Of a stretch of 64,000 nt of DNA, positions 22,801 through 33,155 are shown one piece after another. How positions within the stretch are numbered: position 1 is the first letter of the stretch; each line of letters starts with the position of its first letter. A program made the translations under genes and the position numbers. This DNA is from Puccinia triticina (Eukaryota; Basidiomycota; Pucciniomycetes; Pucciniales; Pucciniaceae), in contig NC_070571.1 of assembly GCF_026914185.1 (NCBI RefSeq), positions 3,968,001-4,032,000 of the forward strand, in the 5' to 3' direction. The notes below the pieces were generated by a model. That model saw nothing but the letters and a program-made list of their open reading frames with translations. It was not told the DNA's origin and made no database searches.

Positions 22801-24704
22801 GGATTTTTGGTGTTAAACCAAATGTCGACCGTCTCCGGCCGTTTGGTTCCCTAGCTTTTGTGCACGTGCCCGCAGAGAAACGTTGTAAACTGGACAAACG
22901 TGCTTTGAAAGGCTATGCTGTGTTTTACCTCCCGGACTCCAAAGGTTGGGGATTTTGGATTCCGGATCTTGGCTCTTACTGCCATTCAGCTATCGCAACC
23001 TTTCCTGATTTTCCCAGCTCCATCTTGTCTTCACCCTCCTTTTCATTCGCCGATTCTCTTGTCTTACAACTTGGGAGTTTTGAAGACAAGGTTCTAGTGC
23101 AATCACAGGATGAAATGGTTGATATTATCTGCAACACAATCCCGCAAATTCTTGACGCCTTGGTACCTACTACTTACAAACAGGCAACCAAAGATGTTGA
23201 TAGCGTAAAATGGTTGCAAGCAATAAATGAGGAACTTTTGAATCTCAACCGTCTAGGAGTATGGTCTGTAAAACCGGTTCCCAAGGGTACAAAGATTCTT
23301 TGCGCTAAGTGAGTCTTCGCCAGGAAACTGTCTGCCCTCGGGGTAGTTATACATTTCAAAGCCCGTTATGTGGCAAAGGGTTTCGCACAGATTGAAGGCG
23401 AACATTTTCACGGCACGTTTGCCCCCACCGCTACGTTCGTATCGATGCGACTGGTCTTGTCCATTGCAGCCATGAATGACTGGCCAGTCCACACTTTTGA
23501 TTTTGTCGCTGCCTACCTTAACTCACCTATCAATGAGGAGGTGTGGGTGGCGCCCCCGGAAGGCCTCAATGTTGCTGCTGGCCATGCCTGTCTATTACAT
23601 GAAGCCCTGTATGGTACTCGCCAGGCAGCTTGTTGCTGGTGGCAGCATTTATCAGCCACACTCAGACGGCTCGGTTACAAGAGCTCGCAATTCGACAGCA
23701 GTGTCTATGTTCTCCGCAGGCGTAACGGTCCATCAGTGATTTGGATACACGTTGACGATGGAATCTTCACGGGTTCGTCTACTCAGATCCTACGGGAACT
23801 GGAGTCCGCGTTATCGGACAGCCTGGAAATTAAGTGGTCCTCGTCTCTGTCAGATATCGTTGGGCTTAAGGTGACACGGGACCAGCGTGGTTTTAACCTT
23901 GGACAACCGAAACTGGTCTCCAAACTTCTCTCATTGCATTGGGACGGTGCCAGCCACGCCAAAACGCCTCTTCCGATTGGTAATTTACCGCTTTCATGCA
24001 GCGCGGACAACGGTTTAGAAGCGTCCAAATATCTCTCCATTCTTGGTTTTCTCAGTTATCTCTCAGCGGGATCCCGGCCTGATATTACTTTTGGCGTTAA
24101 TTTCCTGTCACGTTTTTCAAAAAGCCCCGGAACTGAACACTGGAAATGCCTGCATCACCTTGTCAGTTATGTTGCCGCAACAAGGGATCAGCAGTTGATG
24201 CTGAAACCGAATGCAGCCAAACCTCGACTAGTCTGTTTCGCGGATGCTAATTGGGGTGGCGAGTTCTCTCGTTCCAACTACGGGATATTAATCTTATTTC
24301 ATGGCAGCCCCATCCATTGGGTAGCACGACGTCTTGCTACGATTGCGTCGTCCACGGCACACGCCGAATACATGGCACTGGGACATGGGACCAAACAGCT
24401 ACTATGGATTCGGCATCTTATCACCGATATGACCGGCTCGGAGACAACCGGCCACTTGTTCTGCGATAATCAGGCTGCGGTTAAGATTTGCTCCGATGAG
24501 GCGTCTAACAAGCGGACCCGGCACACTGATAGGGAGTTTTACATTACAAACCAAGCTCTATTTCAAAAACAGGTATCTCTGAGTTGGGTTGATACAAAGA
24601 ATCAATTCGCTGACATTTTTACGAAGAACTTGCCAGTTCTCTCGCACCAGTATCAGGTCCGAGTGGTTCTTGGAGCGGTCTTGTCGAGTGGGGGGGTGTT
24701 GTAG
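19839..24704 (+). pseudogene. copia gag-pol polyprotein with one in-frame stop
   Basis: Frame 19839-23312, continued in the same frame to 24704. The likely start is the ATG at 19920 (MAPVNRSPSS). Order: gag; CCHC knuckle CFRCGSSSHLISNC near residue 361; protease DTGATHH near 551; pre-integrase HRRFGHASLRTIQRM near 774; zinc-type CPSC; integrase with WNVDLVGPF, then SNNGGEF where SDNGGEF is expected, then NGTIERFNR. After the TGA at 23310-23312 come reverse transcriptase (FAPTATFVSMR, HVDDGIFTG) and RNase H (CFADANWGG, SSTAHAEYMAL, ADIFTKNLP). The TGA stands where the family has Trp. The stop and the Asp-to-Asn change at a catalytic position are both explained by single G-to-A transitions, so this copy is inactive. 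Confidence 0.92.
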
Positions 24705-24920
24705 TCTGTTACGTAATATACCATTACGTTACATCCCACACTGTCATGACTTACCATAGGCATGGGACTTTCCCATGTTTCTCGACTTGACAGCACTATG
24801 CTATTACATACATATATACATATATATAGTCTATGTTTCTTCACTTGTTGTATTTTACTATTCCATTCTCTCTGTTCATTCCTCTACGAAATACATACAC
24901 TCAAGTGTCAGACTCTATTA
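24697..24920 (+). repeat. copia 3' LTR
   Basis: 224 bp. Same ends as the 5' LTR; followed by the CAATT duplication. Confidence 0.9.
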
Positions 24921-25079
24921 CAATTTCCCTAGTTGCCTGTTACGCTACACAAAAGCGGTGCTTGTTGTAGCGTAGGGCAGCTCTTGCACCGTTGACATAT
25001 GGTTCTATGCACTTTATCTCTTTCTTCTGCTGGCTTATATAAACTTCAAAGTGGATACTGTTGTAAATGCAAAGGCATG

Positions 25080-25455
25080 TATTATCTTATTTTGCAGCAT
25101 GTGCAACAACATAAATACACACGTGGCTTGAAGGTCCGACGTTTTGGACTCTGAAACAGCAACTCCACAGTGACTGTGCACATACTGCCGCAGCTATCAG
25201 GAACAAATGACTTCTGGAATAATGTGGTGGTACAACAGCAGTGATGTATGTTGGACTGTCCTGCAGGTCAACTGATACAAACTGAGCAACATTTAGCACC
25301 CAAGTCATCAATTCCACCTGGCCCCCTTCCCCGGGCCCCACCTGACACCAAATCGGTCATGCCAGTGTGTGAGGATGAGAACACAAAAGAGCAAGTAGTT
25401 TGAGACAGGAAAGAACACGGATCACTAATCTGTTGAAAAGCGAGAGATTTGAAAG
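25080..25455. repeat. Duplicated 3' flank of the eIF4E gene
   Basis: Resembles 35960-36390 throughout (ACAGCAG, TGTGCAA...CAC blocks, CTGACA-type spacing), so it is the 3' flank of the duplicated eIF4E locus. A minus-strand frame is open in both copies but poorly conserved, more like a 3' untranslated region. Confidence 0.5.
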
Positions 25456-26216
25456 AAATCACACAACTAAGATTTTATTTCTTGTTAGTTTAGCTGTATT
25501 TACAATGCAGTTCTTCTGAGTTTATCTTTTTACCTAAGAGCGGATCCAAGTCCGTAACAGAAAAGATAAGAGAACAGAAGAGAAGTTGGAAGGATCTGAA
25601 TCGGATCTGGAAGATCTGATATCTCTATCAGTATCTGGTCTCACAACAAAGCTGTGAGGCTGAAGGGCTTACATTGGAGGCTATTGAGTCAAATACCTCA
25701 ATCCTCGTTGATGCGCTCGGACAGGCGGGATACTATGCTAATGTCTACGTTCACGTTGCATTAGCTTTCCGCTTATCTAATGGGGGCTCTGCAGACAGAC
25801 GACTCACCTCCTGACAGTGCCGGGGTGATTCTTCCTCTGAGGCTGGGACCGAGTTGGCCTTGGCGTTCCTGAGAGTCGTTGGTACTGCGGACTCAAAGTC
25901 TCTGTCAGTCCGCCGTCTTCTACTACGCTGGGGATCAGTTCGCATGACTCACCTTAACGGTTGCTTGCTCTGCTGGATCTTGGGGGGCTCTGCGTCGTTT
26001 GTTGACGTGGCTGAGGGGAGCAGAGATGTTAGCCGAAGCTTATTCATCCGCCTGGTCATGGGACTTATGCATATGCATAGTCTGAGGAAACGATCACTGA
26101 CCTTTATTCCTGTTTGGGTTAGGTTTGCCACTAGGCCCTCTTTGCCTTTTCGGCGCGGGCGCGGCACTCAAATCTTCACAAGATTGTGGAAGGGTGCGAT
26201 TCTAACAAGCGTTTGA
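25456..26216. other. Insertion within the duplicated block, unidentified
   Basis: About 760 bp that interrupts the similarity to the intact eIF4E locus. It holds GATCTG-rich and pyrimidine stretches reminiscent of LTR sequence (25550-25640) but I found no matching ends or target duplication. Confidence 0.4.
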
Positions 26217-27490
26217 TTTGTGTGAAACGTGGGAAACATGGTGACTGTTTCTTGCCGGTTTCGACGGCTCCTCGATCAGCAGTCGCGGGAGTCGCGCCAG
26301 ACGAGGATCTGAGGGCGCCGATTCGGCGGAGATCGGATGGGTGACGGCAGACTTAGCATGGTTGGCGGGTTCAGATGTTGAAGCCAGCGGACGAGCGATA
26401 GGTCTCTTTGAGATAGTAGTTGGGTTGGTGGGACTTGATTTGGCCTTGTTCTTGCTGGTGGTGTTGGTGGAGTTGGTGGTGATGATGATGATGATGACGG
26501 CTGTTGTTGTTGTTGTAGGGGGGTTCCGTTGGATGTTCGGGGGAATCGTCGTCATGCTAACTGCAACATTCGACGAGAGACAGTCGGCGTTGAGCTTGTA
26601 GACCAGGTGGCAATTCAAGGGCAGCTGCAAGACTGTTTGGAGTGCCAATCTGAAGACAATGGCGGCAAGTGTTGGTGGGATGGGGGATGGGACAGAGGCA
26701 GATCGTGTAGAGGAGGACTGAACTTGACGTGTTTGACCATCTTGCCGTCGCCGCCGACGTCGAGAGCGCCCGTTCTATGCCAGACGGCCAGGATGTCATC
26801 GCCTCTTCTGATACTGAGCACGGCCCCACAGATCTCCTTGTGTTCGCGGGTGGGGGATTGTTTGTCGTTGGAGAGGCTGTCCGGGTTGGCGATGAGCTTC
26901 TCGAGCCCGCCGCCGACGAGGCTGAAGATCAGCGTTTCCCAGAGCCCCCGGTTCGCCAGCCGCTTCTTTAGCTGGATCGTCCACTTCCCCCATCCTCCGT
27001 TCAGTGGGTCCTCCCATGCAGGCTTGATTGGGTCCACAAAGATGTGCAGGTCCGAGATCGGAAGGTGGTTCGACCGTCGACGCCAGCTATCATATACAAA
27101 TTCAATGAACAAAACGTCTCCACCTGTGTAAACAAAGTAAAGCGAACAACTCAACTTGCGCGATCATCCGGAACTACATATGCCTCACAAGAATAGAAAC
27201 TGAGCGACAGTAAACGTACAGCATCGCAGGACGTCCCATCGCTTTCCCGTACTCTTCTTCTGAGATTTTTCGGGAAGGGTGACGGTGCAAGAGCCAGAAG
27301 ACCCGCTTGGATCTGAGCCAGCGATGTTGGCCGAGTGAGCTGTCGGGAGTGGGAGGGGTCGGATCGGACGCGTGCTCCTACTGCTCCTCTATCCCATTCG
27401 TATCTGAGTCATCTTTGAGCGCGTCTTGAGAACGGACTGTTGGTCGCCGGCGTGTTGGCTCGAACCGCAGAGGCGTAGTTAAGTTCGGTG
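26217..27490 (-). pseudogene. eIF4E-family pseudogene, duplicate of 36476-38225
   Basis: Minus-strand remnants match the intact gene piece by piece: RKISEEEYGKAM (about 27230-27290), SDLHIFVDPIKPAWEDPLN, a WTIQLKKRLAN segment, EICGAVLSIRRGDDILAVWHR, and the last exon LALQTVLQLPLNCHLVYKLNAD. Damage includes a stop (TAG) in the acidic region near 27395, a frame shift just after the VETF acceptor, and a small insertion in LANRGLWET. The first exon is absent. The Asn/His tail has become a Thr/Ile run by frame change. It is a non-processed copy, since intron sequences are still present. Confidence 0.85.
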
Positions 27491-28992
27491 TTGGCTGCAT
27501 GTATCAGCCTCTCGAATTGACCGATCCGGGGTAAAACCCTACCCCACCGCAGTCGCCATCTGCGCTCATCTGAGTCTGCTTCACAACGTCTGCCTCCACC
27601 TCTATATAGTCCAGCCAGGGCTGATAAAGCTGGGAGCTGGATCCCCGCGGGCCCAGGCGGGCTTTCAGATGTTGCGCCCCAAAATTTCTACATGGGGAAA
27701 TCTATGTAACTTTTTGGGCCATAATGGGAGGCTGCCCATTTTGATTATGCAGCCCGCTAGAGCCCGCCACAGAGCCAGATCTGGAGCCTGGAATACAGAT
27801 TTTTGCATTAAACTATGTAGTCTCAGACAGTCTTGACCCTGTCGGGAGCTATAAGTCAAAGGGAAGTCTTCCAAGGACTTCCCATCATTCTGGGAACTCC
27901 TTCCAGGCCTAGATCTGAGTCAAATTTCGCAGGGAAATTTAGGCTTTGGGAATCTGGGAGCCTCCCAGATTGCTCCCAGATTGCGACGGGAAGGAGGAAC
28001 TTCCTGTCAATTGGGAACTCAGATTTTTCCAGATTTCGCAGGGAAATCTGGGCTCGATCGTCCCAAATCCTTGATTTCCCTGGAAAAACTGGGAAAATCT
28101 GGGTTTCCAGAGGCAAGTCCTCCAGTCCTCCATTGATTTCTAGAGTCTGGGGGACTCGCAGATTTTACCGGAACTTCCTCCTCTTCTAGTCTTCTAGTAC
28201 ATAGTACATACATACACACTTCACACGCGTATGAGGCGAGTTTGGCTCAGTGGAGTGGACACGTGCAAGATGATGAAACAGAGGAAAGCCTCTGAGTTGG
28301 AAGAAGACTCAGGAGGAACTGGGGAGGAACGCGGGCTTCTTATGGCAGCGCGGCTACAGACCCAGAAACCTAAGCTGTTCCGACAAGAGGGGGACGTGTC
28401 TCCTGTTGCTCCATGCATCCACGATAACCGATGGGTTTACCTCACGCTTTCTTTGCCTCCCGTTCAATGCACGCCATGTTTTTGAAGCGCCACCAACTAC
28501 CCTGTCTTGTTTTGTGCTGCTTTCAAGCGGCTCACTACATAGCCCGGCCTTCCCTGTCATTTCATGAAGCAGATCAAGAAGGTGTTTTCATCCGTTTTCT
28601 CTCCTCCTACATGATATATGTGAAATACGCAAATTACATGATTCACTGACAGGACGAAAACGGCTCCCTTCTCAGCTATACTGCTAGGTGATGTTGGCAG
28701 TCGACACCCTTCGAGTTCCGCAACAGTTTGGTCAGACGTACCGGAGAGTTCAAATGCCCAGCCAGCCGCGCTTCCAGTCGCCCAAAACCGTCAGTTACAT
28801 GTCTCACCGCGTGGCAATCTAAGCTTAGAGGCAAAAGAAACTGAGTTTTTATGATCGTATTAATCTCCATCAGAGATAGGGGTCGCGGTCCCTACGACAT
28901 GGGAATCAAGTATGAGCTTTCATTGCATCACTATCTTTGCATCAGTTCCATGATTTTGAAAACTGACAACAATAGCACTTGGATAAATCTCA
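27491..28992. other. No gene supported; GCAGGGAAATCTGGG repeats
   Basis: From about 27840 to 28180 the sequence is built from imperfect repeats of CAGATTTCGCAGGGAAATCTGGG-type units (27915-27950, 28018-28052 and weaker ones); a related fragment lies at 42965-43080. The remainder carries short unrelated frames. An additional upstream exon of the next gene may end at 28909 (donor gtatga, acceptor at 28992) but this is not certain. Confidence 0.45.
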
Positions 28993-29043
28993 GGGCCAGG
29001 AGCAGCGGATGAAGAATTTGTAATTTTCCGTAACCATCTCTCA

Positions 29044-29983
29044 ATGTTTGCGAGGCACATTGAACGGGAATTTCTCAACTGCAAACCCATTCCGCACGAG
29101 GTTGGATTGGGGACAAGAATGCGACGCGATAAAAATAACACGTTGAAGGAATACCTTCAAGAACTAAGAGATATTTGGAATCTAATCGAACTTTGTAGGA
29201 AAGACCGTTTATTCAAGCCCACTGATAAGGGGTGTGAGGTTGAACCTCACCTGCCGACACAAGAAACTCCATGGATGCAATCGTTGGTCAACAGAATTTT
29301 TGAAGCAATGAGGTTTGTATAAATTCTAATCAGCTTGATGTGACAATTGATTGTGAAAAATTGAGATTTCCATTTGATTGTCACCTTCTTCCAGATTGAA
29401 TGAGTTTTATGAACCCACAGGGACGAGCTCCACGGCGCCATTCAGCAAACTAAAAACTGAAGAGAATATACCGGAGAACACCAACAAGGAAACCACGAAT
29501 GAGAAAACCTTGGAAGCCACAATGCAGAAAAGCCTGGACGTCGGACTGTATGATTTTCTCCTAGGGACCGGTCCTGAGCCAGGAAAACTGTCGGGGGACG
29601 TTCTGGATACCATCATAGATATGGCCAAATGGGAATGGCTCAAAAAATTAAATGATCTGTTGCACAGAATCCAGACGCTTCAAGTAGTGCGCAACTGGAT
29701 TCGAATTCCTAGCAGTATGCATCCAAAAGATTGGGAATTCCTTTCGCTCCAGCAATTGGTATTCAGAGCGGTCGAAATTCTTCACAAGAGCAAAATTATA
29801 CCTCCAAATTATCTAGAGATTTTCTTACAGCAGAACAATACACGTAAATTAGCTAGAATAATCACTGATATCACTGAAGAGGCTGCCGCTGGCGCCTCAA
29901 CAGCCTCAACACCAATATTCCATCATAAGGCTCCGTGGTACTACACCAAATTGTGGCTTCTTGATGGATCTGAAGGTCGCTGA
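29044..29983 (+). CDS. Hypothetical protein, at least 285 aa
   Basis: Exons 29044-29312 and 29395-29983 join in frame across an 82-nt GT-AG intron (donor ag/gtttgt, acceptor cttccag), giving 285 residues from the ATG at 29044. The frame is open further upstream to an acceptor-like ctcag at 28992, so one or more 5' exons are likely and the true start is uncertain. The protein is soluble, with a Glu/Thr/Lys-rich linker (about residues 100-125) followed by a region predicted by eye to be helical (WEWLKKLNDLLHRIQTLQVV). No domain is recognised, and it is not obviously related to the secreted family at 14086 or 33156. Confidence 0.5.
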
Positions 29984-30639
29984 AATTCAGTTATTTGATA
30001 ATCCTTGTCAATTTAGCTAAAATAAAATGCACAAATTTTTGCTCTGAAACGGTCATACATATCTCATCAATCCGATTGGGCCTGTTATCTTTCATCATTG
30101 TCTGTGCTAACCAGGCAATGGTGATTGTTCTCAAGAGGAAAATTGAAACAACCAGGATGACAGAGATCCAAAGCTCATTTTTGAGCTGGTTGTGTTGCCA
30201 TGCTACCTTGTTGGCAACCAGCTTCAGGCCAACAAAATTCTCAGTGTCAGCTGGCTACTATGTCAGAGCCACCGTGACATAATGTCAAAAGCAAACATGA
30301 AATATTATTACGTAAGAAAGATACACTAGTACTGCTATTACTTATAATTAGACATATAAAACCTGGAATATTATTCCATATTCTGAATCTAAGCCTAATT
30401 TGACCTAGGGTGCCTCACTTCAAGGTACCCTTAATTGTTATTCCTTCCTTGTGTAAATTGACTTCAAAGTTTAAAAGGTGCACCACGTCCCTTGTGAATG
30501 CACCTGGATGCTTATATACATAAGCACATATGCTTTTACCCCAGCTTCAGTGATGAAACTGAGGTGTTGTAGTTTAGAAGATAGTAATATTGTTGTGTGG
30601 CGCATCCAAGCCCGCGTGCTCTGTAGTTTAAGGAGTGCT

Positions 30640-30905
30640 GTTTCATGAGGTTGTCCCCCCAGGGGCTCCAGTTTTGTCCTACCCCCTCCCTGGGAGCCCA
30701 CTAATCAATTGATTAGGGCCTTCCTGGACTACTCTAACAACCGGCCCACTTTTGCTTGTTACTGCGGCACAGCTGGAGGTTCATCCATAAAGCCTTTGGG
30801 CCTTTGAGTATTTCAACTTGTGCCTGTGTTTATTTGTTGTAACTTTGTAAAAAAACACCCCAAAACTTAGATCCAGGAGTCTAGGATTCTGTGGATTTAA
30901 GAAAG
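30640..30905. repeat. Diverged end of a second foldback-family element
   Basis: Similar to 11395-11670 in the same orientation, through CCCCAGGGG, GTTTTGTCC, TTGATTAGG, CAACCGGCCC, TTTTGCTTGTT, GGCACAGCTGGAGG, CATCCATA and CCAAAACTTAGATC. The sequence is clearly diverged, so this is an old, truncated relative of the 8-kb palindrome. Confidence 0.75.
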
Positions 30906-31663
30906 TGGGATTCAACAACAAAATAGTTTTTTTTTTCCTTTTTGTGCCTTTCTTGCCTGGATAGGGGTTATAGATATCAATTATTCATTTTAATCTAGCA
31001 CATTTCTGGATGGAAAAACCAAAACTGGGAATGTGCTTTGTGGTCATTTTTTCCCCAGAAATGCTATCATGCATAGTAGTCCTGTTGACTCTACGGGCTG
31101 GCAGATAACATTTCATTGAAATGGTAGGTTTGAAGACCTCATTCAAGATCAAGTTGATTCTAATTAATTAATCAACAGGCAATGTTGGTTTTGTGACAAA
31201 TGCATTGAAATGGAGTCAAGAGAGGTGAGCCTAGCACCATATTTCAACTATGCACTATCACACATGGGTTTTGCCAATTCCTACCAACTTCTGATCATTC
31301 AAGAACATATTTTTTCCCCTTAGGAATCTATTTTGGTTCATGCAGGTCTATTTAAATATTCCCCTGGTCAATGTAACAATAGGAGGGTTCTAGAGGCCAT
31401 TTTTATCACATTTTATCACTGAAATTTTGGCAAGCTTTCAATCATCAGAGTTAGTTTATTTAGATGAATCTGAAGAGTTTGAAAAATTGCAAAATTTGAA
31501 TGCTAAATGGGATAAAAACAGCTTTAAAAATCTGATGTCAACCAGGCTAATGTAAGATTCATTTACAGTTTTAAATTGTGCATAAGAAGACTTTGTTGTG
31601 AACCATAAGATCACTTTGGGTATAGGAATGAGAAGGAGGCCTGGACATTTTCCCTGTTCTTTG

Positions 31664-31690
31664 CAGCGGCAAAGCCGCCTTGGCCTCTAG
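31664..31690 (+). mobile_element. Helitron-type 3' terminus
   Basis: A short hairpin GCGGCAAAGCCGC is followed by a 10-nt spacer and CTAG, with T as the next base. Helitrons are known to end in a hairpin plus CTRR and to insert between A and T. No 5' TC end could be assigned. Confidence 0.45.
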
Positions 31691-31968
31691 TTGCACTAAT
31701 GCTACACTAAAAGTTAGCCAAATTCTGCTATATTATGTCACAATAATGCTAAGGTTAGTGTGCTTGCCCACCATTGGGAGTGTTTAGAATTTTGGTTCCC
31801 AGAAAGTTGTTTGTCTTTGTTGTCAACTTCCAGACAAGTTCAGGGCGCAGGTTTATCACAGAGACATTGTGAAAGTATGCAAGATTAAAAATACTAAGCC
31901 CTGCAGTCAAGCATATCAAAGTTTGGGTTGAACTGTATTGTTTTATCTTACACCCAGTCTGAGATGAG

Positions 31969-31996
31969 CGGCGGTGAAGCCGCCTTTAAATTCTAG
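31969..31996 (+). mobile_element. Helitron-type 3' terminus
   Basis: GGCGGTGAAGCCGCC hairpin, then TTTAAATTCTAG, next base T. The spacer resembles the CTTAAACCCTAG of the terminus at 46850, which lies next to a Helitron helicase, so the three ends belong to related families. Confidence 0.55.
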
Positions 31997-32475
31997 TGAT
32001 GTGAAAGGCCCATCTGAATTGGCATATCACCCTAAAAAAGGCAGGTATCATCTAGAGTTGAGCCAAAAAAGGATGAAAACAGGGTGAAAATATGAGTCAC
32101 ATCAAGCTTGGAGGTGTGTGGTACCAGATTTCAGCCAGGCATCCTGGCTTCTTAACCCATATAATATAAGCTTGTGATTTGTGTTTGTGTGTGTCTTTTT
32201 TCAATGTCTCCATGCAAATGCATGTGAGCTGTTTTCCACTTTGCCAATGTCACCTTTTTGTGCGCGTACATTGGGGTGACAGGTCACCAGAGGGGCCTTT
32301 AACAGCTCCATGACAAGTACAAACTGTCCAGAAAGCCATTAAAGCCACAGCTAGTCACATTTATGTTGGGTGAAACTCCTTGCACATTGACAAATTGATC
32401 AACAGAAATTCACCATAAATGATTGATCATTGGGCATTGAGTAACTATCATTTCATTATAGGTTGTAATTAAGTT

Positions 32476-32690
32476 ATCCTTAGAGAATTAAATGGTTCTA
32501 TACAACATTGCACAAGGTCCTGTGACAATTCTGCATCACTTCTGACACACTTCCCATTGACTTCTGAAGAATTTACAAATCATTTCCTAATCCACATCTG
32601 ACTCACATCCAACCCAGAAAAACACAAAATTAGACTCTGGCACTCTATGGAGAGTGCATCAAAGTCTCCTCTGGTGCATGGTATTGAATT
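32476..32690. repeat. Dispersed 200-bp repeat, copy 1
   Basis: Matches 40411-40600 in the same orientation, including ATACAACATTGCACAAG, TTCCTAATCCACATCTGACTC and ATTAGACTCTGGCACTCT. No terminal repeats seen; element type unknown. Confidence 0.7.
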
Positions 32691-33155
32691 GTGATATATC
32701 AAAAAAACAATACAATATGTAGTATTGGCCAATACGGGTATATTATTGTGTTGTTTCACTATTTGTAAAATGTACTTGGTACATGTCAGGTACTGTGACA
32801 TGTACTCTGAAGCTGAAATACATGGCCAAATCATATAAATCATTGGCTCTGACAAACTCCATTGCATCAAGAGAAGTGAAACAAGCTTCATGATAAATCA
32901 GTTTTCAATCACTTGGGGATGATTCTAGCCCTCAAGCTGACATCAATTTGGAAGGTACATAAAATTTTCCCTGGAAAAGAAAGAAACTCATTGGGGCTGA
33001 GTCCTGACCCATCATTCCCTTGATTAAAGTACTGAATTCTTTTATTTGTCAATATCGTTCACATATCATCCAGGACCACAGCTTGGCCCTCCCATCAAAT
33101 ATCTACAACTCATTGGCCATTGCTGATCCTTGAATAGAAAATACATATATTCAAC

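Larger units (their letters stand above)
19407..24920 (+). mobile_element. Full-length Ty1/copia retrotransposon
   Basis: 5.5 kb. LTRs at 19407-19648 and 24697-24920; the 18-bp length difference is a duplicated GGTAAGTCATACTGTCAT-type block in the 5' copy. A 5-bp target duplication CAATT lies at 19402-19406 and 24921-24925. A G-rich polypurine tract (GAGTGGGGGGG) abuts the 3' LTR. Gag-pol is one frame broken by a single stop. Apart from that block the LTRs look almost identical by eye, so insertion is recent. Confidence 0.95.
29984..32475. other. Long non-coding stretch with transposon debris
   Basis: 2.5 kb with no supported gene. Besides the foldback fragment at 30640-30905 and two Helitron termini (below) I see AT-rich unique-looking sequence. 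Confidence 0.5.

Noticed and set aside
26341..27131. Plus-strand frames over the eIF4E copies (also 36398-36961 and 36943-37341)
   Set aside because: They are antisense to the exons and appear in both copies only because the sense exons are related.
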